A stretch of 26,105 bases of DNA, taken from contig DASRVZ010000085.1 of assembly GCA_035654835.1 (NCBI GenBank), positions 1 to 26,105 on the forward strand, written 5' to 3'. This document shows, piece after piece, positions 15,231 to 21,963 of this stretch (position 1 is the stretch's first letter; each line of letters starts with the position of its first letter). Position numbers and translations under genes: made by a program. The notes under the pieces were generated by a model, which was given only the letters and a program-made list of their open reading frames with translations, was not told the origin of the DNA and did no database searches. The DNA is from UBA4719 sp035654835. Lineage in GTDB: Bacteria > Actinomycetota > Actinomycetes > Actinomycetales > Dermatophilaceae.

Positions 15231-16210
15231 GCGACCAGCTTGCCGTCGGTATCGACATTGGTGGCACCAAGGTGGCCGGCGGTCTGGTTGACGTCGATGG
15301 CAACATCACCCACCGGGCACGCCGGGACACTCCTCATCGTTCAAAGAGCCCGTCGGTCGTCGAGGACACCATCGTCGATGTCGTCGATGAGCTGTTGCAG
15401 ATCGTCGGTTCGGGGACCGTTGCCGCTGTGGGGATCGGCGCCGCCGGCTTCGTTGCCGCAGATCGGGCGACGGTCGTGTTCGCCCCACATCTGTCGTGGC
15501 GGCACGAACCACTTCAGGAGGCCCTTCAGAAACGCATCGCCATGCCGATCTTTGTGGACAACGACGCCAACGCAGCGGCGTGGGCCGAGTGGAAGTTCGG
15601 GGTGGCGCAGGGCGAGACCCAGCTCATGATGATCACGCTGGGCACCGGCATCGGTGGCGGCATCCTGATCAACGGTGAGGTTCAGCGTGGTCGCTTCGGC
15701 ATTGCGGGGGAGTTCGGGCACATGCAGATCGTCCCGGGCGGTCACCGTTGCGAGTGCGGCAACCGCGGGTGTTGGGAGCAGTACGCCAGCGGCAATGCAC
15801 TGGTGCGAGAAGCGCGCTCGCTGTTCTCGGCCAACTCCCCGCTTGCCAGGGACCTGTTCGATCGCGCCGAGGGTATTCCGGGCAATCTGACCGGCCCGTT
15901 GATCACCCAGGCCGCCCGCGAGGGTGACCCAACGGCTCGTGAGCTGCTGGCCGAGATCGGCAACTGGCTGGGGCTCGGCATCGCCAACCTGGCGGCGGCT
16001 TTCGATCCCGGCACCTTTGTGATCGGCGGCGGCCTGAGCGCTGCGGGTGACCTGTTGCTGGCCTCGGCGCGCGAGACGTTCAAACGGCAGCTGACTGGCC
16101 GCGGATACCGGCCCGAGGCTCGCATCGTCGCGGCACTGCTGGGCAACGACGCGGGCCTGATCGGGGCCGCAGACCTCGCCCGGAGCGGCGTCCAACCGCC
16201 AAACAGCTGA
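15227..16210 (+). CDS. ROK family sugar kinase 2 (probable glucokinase)
   Basis: A 327-residue paralogue of the preceding gene with the same layout: GIDIGGTKVAGG (8-19), the catalytic base in DNDANAAAWAE (Asp113), TLGTGIGGG (137-145), and a zinc site of His165 with Cys175, Cys177 and Cys182. Long stretches around the zinc site (GCWEQYASG, ALVREAR) are identical between the two copies. That points to a tandem duplication, or two copies kept in different roles such as glucokinase and another hexose kinase. The start overlaps the first copy's stop (ATGA), and the EEP gene begins one base after its stop. Substrate cannot be told from sequence alone. Confidence 0.93.
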   Translation: MSDQLAVGIDIGGTKVAGGLVDVDGNITHRARRDTPHRSKSPSVVEDTIVDVVDELLQIVGSGTVAAVGIGAAGFVAADRATVVFAPHLSWRHEPLQEALQKRIAMPIFVDNDANAAAWAEWKFGVAQGETQLMMITLGTGIGGGILINGEVQRGRFGIAGEFGHMQIVPGGHRCECGNRGCWEQYASGNALVREARSLFSANSPLARDLFDRAEGIPGNLTGPLITQAAREGDPTARELLAEIGNWLGLGIANLAAAFDPGTFVIGGGLSAAGDLLLASARETFKRQLTGRGYRPEARIVAALLGNDAGLIGAADLARSGVQPPNS

Positions 16211-16211
16211 C

Positions 16212-16901
16212 ATGGATCACAGCCTGCGCGTCGCGTCGTACAACCTGCACGATTTCCAGGACGACGCCGACGCAGCGGTCCGGGTGATTCGCACCATCAA
16301 CCCGGATGTCCTTTGTTTACAGGAGGTTCCGCGACACCCGATGGCGAGTCACCGGGTCGCCTCGTTCGCGGCGCGGTGCGGCTTGAACTGGCCCGCTGGA
16401 CATCGCGGAAGCGGCGGTACAACGGTGATGTCGAGTCTACGAATGGACGTCGCAGACTCGGTGCACGCGTCTCTGAGGGTCGCATGGCTACAACGTGAGC
16501 GCGGGTATGCCATCAGCCATGTTCGGCTGCAGGGGAACCACGTGGTCGGTTTTGTCAGCATCCACCTGAGCCTGGACGCCGAGGAGCGGATGGCGCACGC
16601 GGCCACCGTGCTTGATGCAGTTCTCGATGATCGGCCTTTGGTCGTGGCCGGTGACCTGAACGAGGGCCCGAACGGGCAGGCGTGGATTGCCATTGCCGCC
16701 AGGTTGGGTGCTGTCAGCCGCGACGGACCGACCTTCCCGGCCAGCAACCCGCGACATCGGCTGGACGTCATCTTCGCGTCCCCGGAGCTCTCAGTTGTGC
16801 CGAGCACCCCGGTCGAGCTGGACCCCGGAGACCTTCTGGCGGCCTCGGACCATCTGCCAGTCTGGGTGGATCTGGATCTCTCGACCGTCCCTCTCAACTG
16901 A
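16212..16901 (+). CDS. Endonuclease/exonuclease/phosphatase (EEP) family protein
   Basis: A 229-residue metal-dependent phosphoesterase of the EEP superfamily. All core residues are present: Asn11 (SYNLHDFQ), Glu38 (CLQEV), His118 (SIHLS), Asp148 and Asn150 (AGDLNEGP), Asp185 (RLDVIFAS) and Asp213-His214 (ASDHLP). No signal peptide or membrane segment is seen, so it should be cytosolic. Substrate could be a nucleic acid, a lipid headgroup or a sugar phosphate; family membership does not decide it. The ATG lies one base after the ROK 2 stop, making it the last gene of the operon. It converges on a minus-strand membrane protein gene, with 15 bases between the stops and no obvious terminator. 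Confidence 0.9.
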   Translation: MDHSLRVASYNLHDFQDDADAAVRVIRTINPDVLCLQEVPRHPMASHRVASFAARCGLNWPAGHRGSGGTTVMSSLRMDVADSVHASLRVAWLQRERGYAISHVRLQGNHVVGFVSIHLSLDAEERMAHAATVLDAVLDDRPLVVAGDLNEGPNGQAWIAIAARLGAVSRDGPTFPASNPRHRLDVIFASPELSVVPSTPVELDPGDLLAASDHLPVWVDLDLSTVPLN

Positions 16902-16916
16902 GGCGACGATTCGGTG

Positions 16917-17447
16917 TCAGAGTCGTGCGCCGTCGTCGTCATCCTCGTGATCGCGTGGCAACCGTGAGATGAGCAGAGCGAAGCCTCCGACGGACATCGC
17001 GATGGCCGTGAGCATCCAGCCGCTGCCGGCTTCACGGTTGAAGAGCACGAGGTAGAGCAGGAGCAAGGGCCCGCCGCACATCCCCGCGATGATGGCCCAG
17101 AACTGCAGGTCGCCGACCGGCAGAGGGGCCGTCGGTGGGGGCTCGAAGTGCTCCTCGTACTCAGGGTCCACCTCGTGCGCTCGCCAGGCCTGTGGAGCGG
17201 GGATGGCTTGTGGCTGGGCTGGCGTGGGCAGCGCTTCAGGCGGGTCAACATCAAAGTGATGGTGGTCGACTGGCGGCTGATCGGCAGTCTGAGCACCGGC
17301 TTCTGCGTCGCCGGGTGCCTCATCGGCCGAGGGCCTCGGGGTGGGTCCGGGCTCCGGCGCAGCGTCATTCCAATGAGCCACGATGTCGGCGAACATCGCG
17401 TCAGGGTCGAAACCGTCGGACGTCTGCCGGCGGTCGGCGTCGTTCAT
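16917..17447 (-). CDS. Conserved actinobacterial membrane protein, two C-terminal helices
   Basis: A 176-residue protein of unknown function. The first 95 residues are acidic, Pro/Ala-rich and probably disordered. A motif of the form EEHFEPPPTAPLP (98-110) comes just before two transmembrane helices (about 114-136 and 143-162) and a short charged tail ending DDDDGARL. I recall this EEHF-PP-PLP motif before paired helices as typical of conserved hypothetical proteins in actinobacteria. A cytoplasmic N-terminus is expected but not certain. Its ATG overlaps the stop of the alpha/beta hydrolase gene upstream (ATGA), so the two are cotranslated. Confidence 0.8.
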   Translation of the reverse strand: MNDADRRQTSDGFDPDAMFADIVAHWNDAAPEPGPTPRPSADEAPGDAEAGAQTADQPPVDHHHFDVDPPEALPTPAQPQAIPAPQAWRAHEVDPEYEEHFEPPPTAPLPVGDLQFWAIIAGMCGGPLLLLYLVLFNREAGSGWMLTAIAMSVGGFALLISRLPRDHEDDDDGARL

Positions 17448-18193
17448 GACTGGGTGGTGCGCTCAATGAACTTGGCGGACTCGTCAAAGATGCGCGGCGC
17501 GTCGTTATCAATGGTGGCAACGTGATAAGAGTCCTCGAGCAGGATCTCGGCGACGTCACTGCTCGAGACTCTGGACAGGACGAGCGCCGAGCTGGACGCG
17601 GGCAGGACGTGGTCCTGTGTTGAGCGAAGCAGCAGCACCGGCTGGGTGATCTCCGGCAGATCCCGGACCACCGCCTGCCATGCAACCAGCTGGGAGTGCA
17701 GAGCCTTCAGCGGGTTCCGCGTATAGGCCAGCTCGGTGACGCCTTCCTTCTTCACGTCATTGCCAATCGCCCCCAACGACGGCAAGACGTTCTTCAGCAC
17801 CGGGAGCAGGCGGATTCGGGGGTCCTCGGACTTGACTGCGGGGTTCACCAGGATCAGACCGCTGATGCGGGGTCCGTGTTCCTGCGCCAGCTTGAGGGCC
17901 AGGGTGCCGCCCATGGACAGGCCGCCGACGACGACCCGTTCACAGGTCTCGTTCAGTTCGCGGAAAGCGGTGTCGACACAGGCGAACCAGTCCTCCCACC
18001 GTGTGTTGTTCAACTCCTGCCAGGTGGTGCCGTGCCCGGGCAGAAGGGGGACACGCACCGTGTAGCCGCGGTCGGCGAGGTACTCGCCCCATGGGCGCAT
18101 GCTCTGCGGCGTACTGGTGAAGCCGTGGCACAGCAGCACCCCGACGTCGGATCCGTCATGGTTGAACGGTTCGGCTCCGGGCAGAATGGTCAC
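17444..18193 (-). CDS. Alpha/beta hydrolase (carboxylesterase / monoacylglycerol lipase-like)
   Basis: A 249-residue serine hydrolase, probably an esterase acting on acyl esters such as monoacylglycerols. The oxyanion region LCHGFTSTP (21-29), nucleophile elbow GLSMGG (Ser93), acid residue in STQDHVLP (Asp194) and catalytic histidine in SYHVAT (His224) complete the triad. The overall pattern resembles the Est30/YvaK-type carboxylesterases. No signal peptide is visible. I chose the GTG at 18191-18193 because AGGAG lies 7 bases upstream; an upstream ATG at 18298 would add 35 basic residues that do not look like this family and would leave little room for the divergent acyltransferase promoter. 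Its place beside plsC fits a role in lipid turnover. Confidence 0.88.
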   Translation of the reverse strand: MTILPGAEPFNHDGSDVGVLLCHGFTSTPQSMRPWGEYLADRGYTVRVPLLPGHGTTWQELNNTRWEDWFACVDTAFRELNETCERVVVGGLSMGGTLALKLAQEHGPRISGLILVNPAVKSEDPRIRLLPVLKNVLPSLGAIGNDVKKEGVTELAYTRNPLKALHSQLVAWQAVVRDLPEITQPVLLLRSTQDHVLPASSSALVLSRVSSSDVAEILLEDSYHVATIDNDAPRIFDESAKFIERTTQS

Positions 18194-18219
18194 GGATTCA
18201 CTCCTGAGTCGTCGGTGAA

Positions 18220-18235
18220 AACGGCGAAAGCCGTT
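18220..18235. repeat. Short inverted repeat (6-bp stem, 4-base loop) upstream of the hydrolase
   Basis: AACGGC and GCCGTT enclose GAAA on the plus strand. It lies 27 bases upstream of the hydrolase GTG. It may be part of the leader or an operator, but no regulator is suggested by the sequence. Confidence 0.3.
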
Positions 18236-18333
18236 CAACGGGAATCCTCGCACGCCGCGATACGCACGCATAGTGCCGTAGAGTTCACGCATCGGCAATG
18301 GGGTGATATCTCACATCGAGGAGGTGGTCCGGG

Positions 18334-19215
18334 TTGTTCTACTGGGTGCTCAAGACACTGGTTCTCGGGCCGATCCTGAGACTCCTGTTCCGCCCGTGGG
18401 TCGAGGGCGAGGAGAACATCCCAGCTGAGGGTGCAGCAATCTTTGCGAGCAACCATCTCTCATTCTCGGACTCGATCTTCTTGCCGCTGGTGCTTCCGCG
18501 GCGGATCACCTTCCTCGCCAAGGCCGACTATTTCAATGGCCGAGGCGTCAAAGGCCGGGCGACCGCAGCCTTCTTCAAAGGTGCCGGTCAGGTGCCGGTC
18601 GATCGTTCCGGTGGGGGTGCCGGTGATGCTGCGCTCAACAGCGGTCTCAAGGTCCTTCGTCGCGGCGAGCTGCTCGGCATCTATCCCGAAGGCACCCGCT
18701 CGCCGGACGGCCGCCTGTATCGCGGGCGCGTCGGCGTGGCCAGGATGGCGCTCGAGGCGGGGTGTCCCGTGCTGCCGGTGGCGATGATTGGCACTGACAA
18801 GGCGCAACCGACCGGCAAGAAGGTCCCCAGGATCATGCGCATCGGTGTGCGCATCGGCAAGCCACTGGACTTCTCCCGTTATGAAGGCATGGAGAACGAC
18901 CGGTTCGTCCTGCGTTCCATCACCGATGAGCTCATGTATGAGCTGATGCTTCTGTCGCGTCAGGAGTACGTCGACATGTACGCCACGTCGATGAAGGATC
19001 GTCTGCTTGCCGCGGCCAGAGGCAAGGCCAAGGAGCTGCAGCACGAGGCCGCCGACCGGATCGACAGGATTGACAAAGGCGTCAAGGGCGATGGAGCCAC
19101 GCTCGATACCGATGACTTCAATGACGCTGAAGACTCCGACGAGGCGCCCGGGAAGGCACCGGACGACGAGGGTCATCCGCCGACGGTTCAGGGCGACGAG
19201 CGCGCAGCCAGCTAG
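18334..19215 (+). CDS. plsC: 1-acyl-sn-glycerol-3-phosphate acyltransferase (PlsC family)
   Basis: A 293-residue acyltransferase that probably makes phosphatidic acid from lysophosphatidic acid at the inner face of the membrane. The catalytic motif is NHLSFSD (His41 and Asp46, the HX4D motif), and the substrate-binding block is YPEGTRSPDGRL (Glu119-Ser123). The N-terminus (MFYWVLKTLVLGPILRLL) is a membrane-associating segment typical of this family. Residues from about 240 form an acidic, low-complexity tail absent from the catalytic core. The TTG start (18334-18336) is supported by GAGGAGGTGG (18318-18327) about 9 bases upstream and by homologues beginning FYW. Its stop codon shares the four bases CTAG with the stop of the convergent glycerol kinase gene. 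Confidence 0.93.
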   Translation: MFYWVLKTLVLGPILRLLFRPWVEGEENIPAEGAAIFASNHLSFSDSIFLPLVLPRRITFLAKADYFNGRGVKGRATAAFFKGAGQVPVDRSGGGAGDAALNSGLKVLRRGELLGIYPEGTRSPDGRLYRGRVGVARMALEAGCPVLPVAMIGTDKAQPTGKKVPRIMRIGVRIGKPLDFSRYEGMENDRFVLRSITDELMYELMLLSRQEYVDMYATSMKDRLLAAARGKAKELQHEAADRIDRIDKGVKGDGATLDTDDFNDAEDSDEAPGKAPDDEGHPPTVQGDERAAS

Positions 19216-20732
19216 CTGACCCAGGCTTTGCTGCGTTCGACCGCCTTGAGCCACTGGCTGTATGCCGCATCGGCCGCCTTGCGCGCGCCCTGAGCCGGCT
19301 CGAAGCGGCGTTCCAACGCCCAGGTTGCGGCGATCTCCTGCTGGCTGGACCACACACCTGTGCCGAGACCGGCCAGGAACGCGGCGCCCAACCCGGTGGT
19401 GTCCACGACCCTGGGGCGTTCGACGGGCACACCCAGCTGATCGGCCTGCAGCTGCATGAGCAAGGGGTTCTCGCTGGCACCGCCGTCGACCCGCAGCACC
19501 GGGATCGGTGTCCGGATGGTGTTGAACACGTCGCGCACCTCGAAGGTGATCGCCTCCAGGGTCGCGCGGACCAGGTGCGCTCTTGTCGTGCCACGGGTGA
19601 TGCCGTGGATCGATCCCCGAGCCTGTGGATCCCAGTGTGGCGCGCCCAGCCCGGTCAGAGCCGGCACGAACACCACTCCCTGGGAGTCGCTGACGGTGCC
19701 CGCGATGGCAGCGGTCTCGGCCGCCGAGCCAATGATCTGCAGCCCGTCACGCAGCCATTGGATGGCAGCGCCTGTGACGAAGATCGAGCCCTCCAGGGCG
19801 TAGGTCAGACTGCCCTCAGGACTCTGCCACGCGACTGTTGACAACAGCCCGGCATCGCTGCGCTGCAACGTGTTTCCCGTGTTCACCAGGATGAACGAGC
19901 CGGTGCCGTAGGTGCATTTGGCGTCTCCTACGTCAAAACATGCCTGACCGAAAAGGGCGGCCTGCTGATCGCCGGCCATGCCCGCGACGGGGGCGTCGAT
20001 GCCCAGGAAGACTGATGGGTCGGCGCGGGCGAGCTGTCCCCAGTTGGGCACGACTTCAGGCAGGGCGGCGAGGGGGACTCCCATCAGCTCGCACAGCTCG
20101 TCGGACCAGGTGCCTTGCTGCACGTCATACAGCAGGGTCCGTGAGGCGTTCGAGGCGTCGGTGATGTGTGTGCGGCCGTTGGTCATCCGTGCGACGAGGT
20201 AGGAGTCGACGGTGCCGATGGCAACCTGGCCGGACCGGACGCCGGCCCATGCGCGTGGATCGTGCTCACGCAGCCAGGCCAGCTTGGTCCCGGTGAAGTA
20301 CGGGTCCAGCCGAAGGCCGGTCAGCTCGGTGACCCGCGCACCGTGCCCGGCTGACTCAAGGCGCTCACAGATCGCTGAGGTACGCCGGTCCTGCCAGACG
20401 ATCGCCCGACGTGGCGCGGCCAGGGTATGTCGGTCCCAGAGGACCGCAGTCTCGCGTTGGTTGGTGATCCCAACTGCCAGGATCCCGGCGTCGGGAGCGG
20501 CGTCCAGGGCGACCTGCGTCGCAGTCAGGGTGGCCTGCCAGATCTCCTCGGGGGCATGCTCGACCCAGCCCGGGCGGGGAAAGTGCTGGGCGAACTCGGC
20601 ATAGCCGCGGGCCAGCACGTCGGCATCCTCGGTGACGAGCAGCACGGTGACGCCACTCGTGCCCGCATCGACGGCCAGCACCACGCCGACGGCTCCCGCG
20701 TCGTTCGGAAGGCTCACCTTCTGAGGGCTCAC
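19212..20732 (-). CDS. glpK: Glycerol kinase-like FGGY family kinase with atypical phosphate loop
   Basis: A 506-residue FGGY kinase closest to glycerol kinase, which makes glycerol 3-phosphate from glycerol and ATP. Glycerol-contacting residues of known GlpK are all in place: Arg93-Glu94 in NQRET, Tyr145 in DPYFTGTK, and Asp255-Gln256 in AGDQQAALFGQ. The GTGSF and GGASENPLLMQLQAD blocks also match. However, the first phosphate loop, usually DQGTTSSR, is DAGTSGVT (22-29), so the usual Gln and Arg are replaced. It could be a glycerol kinase with altered kinetics or a related polyol kinase. The GTG start overlaps the stop of a 44-codon upstream ORF (GTGA), suggesting translational coupling. No glpF or glpD is nearby. 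Confidence 0.88.
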   Translation of the reverse strand: MSPQKVSLPNDAGAVGVVLAVDAGTSGVTVLLVTEDADVLARGYAEFAQHFPRPGWVEHAPEEIWQATLTATQVALDAAPDAGILAVGITNQRETAVLWDRHTLAAPRRAIVWQDRRTSAICERLESAGHGARVTELTGLRLDPYFTGTKLAWLREHDPRAWAGVRSGQVAIGTVDSYLVARMTNGRTHITDASNASRTLLYDVQQGTWSDELCELMGVPLAALPEVVPNWGQLARADPSVFLGIDAPVAGMAGDQQAALFGQACFDVGDAKCTYGTGSFILVNTGNTLQRSDAGLLSTVAWQSPEGSLTYALEGSIFVTGAAIQWLRDGLQIIGSAAETAAIAGTVSDSQGVVFVPALTGLGAPHWDPQARGSIHGITRGTTRAHLVRATLEAITFEVRDVFNTIRTPIPVLRVDGGASENPLLMQLQADQLGVPVERPRVVDTTGLGAAFLAGLGTGVWSSQQEIAATWALERRFEPAQGARKAADAAYSQWLKAVERSKAWVS

Positions 20733-20863
20733 GCGTTCGCCTCACGCAGAGCCTGGAGCACTCGGTTGTCGAGCCAGGCGCGTTCCATGTCCAGAGCGAC
20801 CACGCCGAGCTGGCGGTCCACGCCGTAGGCATCACCAGAACGGGCCACGATCGAGAAGGTCAT
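20729..20863 (-). pseudogene. Short DUF1028-like remnant ORF, 44 codons, coupled to glycerol kinase
   Basis: An intact 44-residue frame starting at ATG 20861-20863. It begins MTFSIVARSGDAYGV, the characteristic N-terminus of DUF1028 proteins (normally over 200 residues). It then reads DRQLGVV and MERAWL, which resemble segments found much further along DUF1028 proteins in the same order, and ends DNRVLQALREANA. My interpretation is a DUF1028 gene shortened by internal in-frame deletions; this rests on memory of the family. The stop overlaps the glycerol kinase GTG (GTGA), and a leaderless -10 box, TAGGGT, lies 7 bases upstream. It may now act as a translated leader for glpK. A chance ORF is less likely given the promoter, the coupling and the N-terminus. 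Confidence 0.6.
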
Positions 20864-20870
20864 GCTCGCG

Positions 20871-20876
20871 ACCCTA
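20871..20876 (-). promoter_or_regulatory. Candidate -10 box for the remnant ORF and glycerol kinase
   Basis: On the minus strand TAGGGT fits TANNNT and ends 7 bases before the ATG at 20863, so the transcript would be leaderless. It lies back to back with the PFK promoter, in a 53-base gap between the two divergent start codons. Confidence 0.5.
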
Positions 20877-20880
20877 GCGA

Positions 20881-20910
20881 TTGGAGCCCTAGGAAGTGAC
20901 CCGGTAAGTT
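20881..20910 (+). promoter_or_regulatory. Candidate promoter of the 6-phosphofructokinase gene, leaderless
   Basis: A -35 hexamer TTGGAG (20881-20886) and a -10 hexamer TAAGTT (20905-20910) are 18 bases apart. The -10 box ends 6 bases before the ATG at 20917, which places the transcription start on the start codon. This is the most complete of the leaderless-type promoters in the window. Confidence 0.6.
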
Positions 20911-20916
20911 GATTCC

Positions 20917-21942
20917 ATGCGCATCGGAATGTTGACAGGCGGCGGAGATTGTCCGGGACTGAACGCGGTTATCAGGGCGGCGGTGACCAAGGGAATCCAG
21001 GCATACGGCCACGAGTTCGTGGGGTTCCGTGACGGCTGGAAGGGCCCCCTCGAAGGGCTGACCCGTCCCCTGGGCCTCGCGGACGTCAGTGGGATCCTGG
21101 CACAGGGCGGCACCATCTTGGGGTCCTCGCGAACCAACCCCTACACCGTTGACGGTGGGCTGGACCGGATCAGGTCGAACATCCAGGACGCCGGCATCGA
21201 CGCGCTGATCGCGATCGGCGGCGAAGACACCCTCGGAGTGGCCAAGAAGCTCACGGACGATGGGCTCGGCGTCATCGGAGTGCCCAAGACCATTGACAAT
21301 GACTTGTCCGCAACGGACTACACCTTCGGGTTCGACACTGCCGTGATGATCGCGACCGAGTCGATCGACCGGGTGCGCACGACCGCCCAGTCCCACCATC
21401 GCGCCCTCGTTGTCGAGGTCATGGGCCGTCACGCCGGCTGGATCGCGCTGCACTCAGGCATGGCAGGGGGAGCCAACGTGATCCTTGTGCCCGAGCGCGA
21501 GTTCGACATCGAGCAGGTCGCCGCGTGGGCGCAGACCTGTTTCGACCGTGGCGTGGCGCCGATCGTGGTGACCTCCGAAGGCGCGTTGCCGATCGGCGGC
21601 GCTGAGTCTCTCAAAACTGGCGAGCTGGACGCCTTTGGGCACATCCGTCTTGGCGGGATCGCCGACTGGGTGGCCGGCGAGATCGAGAAGCGCACCGGCA
21701 TCGAGACCCGCTCTGTGATCCTGGGACATCTGCAACGTGGCGGCACGCCGACGGCATACGACCGCGTCCTGTCCACCCGGTTCGGTCTGCATGCCGCCGA
21801 CGCGGTCAATGACAGGGACTTCGGCAAGATGGTGGCGCTGCACGGCACCGACATCGTGCGGGTTTCTCTGGCCGAAGCAGTCGGCACGCTCAAGACGGTG
21901 CCACCGGAGCGGATGACCGAGGCCGAGGTCTTCTTCGGCTGA
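20917..21942 (+). CDS. pfkA: 6-phosphofructokinase with pyrophosphate-type active-site residues
   Basis: A 341-residue group A phosphofructokinase, which phosphorylates fructose 6-phosphate in glycolysis. Visible motifs are the nucleotide or pyrophosphate loop LTGGGDCPGLNA (6-17), GGEDTLG (101-107), PKTIDNDL (123-130, with the catalytic Asp127), MGRHAGW, and LQRGGTPTAYDR near the C-terminus. By the known rule, ATP-dependent enzymes have Gly at 104 and PPi-dependent enzymes have Asp104 and Lys124. This protein has Asp104 and Lys124, so pyrophosphate may be the phosphoryl donor, as in the Amycolatopsis methanolica enzyme of about the same length. It is followed 21 bases later by DAHP synthase. 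The ATG is set by the leaderless promoter and the conserved MRIGMLTGG start. Confidence 0.95.
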   Translation: MRIGMLTGGGDCPGLNAVIRAAVTKGIQAYGHEFVGFRDGWKGPLEGLTRPLGLADVSGILAQGGTILGSSRTNPYTVDGGLDRIRSNIQDAGIDALIAIGGEDTLGVAKKLTDDGLGVIGVPKTIDNDLSATDYTFGFDTAVMIATESIDRVRTTAQSHHRALVVEVMGRHAGWIALHSGMAGGANVILVPEREFDIEQVAAWAQTCFDRGVAPIVVTSEGALPIGGAESLKTGELDAFGHIRLGGIADWVAGEIEKRTGIETRSVILGHLQRGGTPTAYDRVLSTRFGLHAADAVNDRDFGKMVALHGTDIVRVSLAEAVGTLKTVPPERMTEAEVFFG

Positions 21943-21950
21943 CTCCGCAC

Positions 21951-21956
21951 TACCCT
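21951..21956 (+). promoter_or_regulatory. Candidate -10 box of a leaderless promoter for DAHP synthase
   Basis: TACCCT fits TANNNT and ends 7 bases before the GTG at 21964, inside the 21-base gap after PFK. The GGGGG just before the GTG is too close to be an efficient ribosome site, which also suits leaderless initiation. No clear -35 hexamer is seen. Confidence 0.4.
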
Positions 21957-21963
21957 TGGGGGC

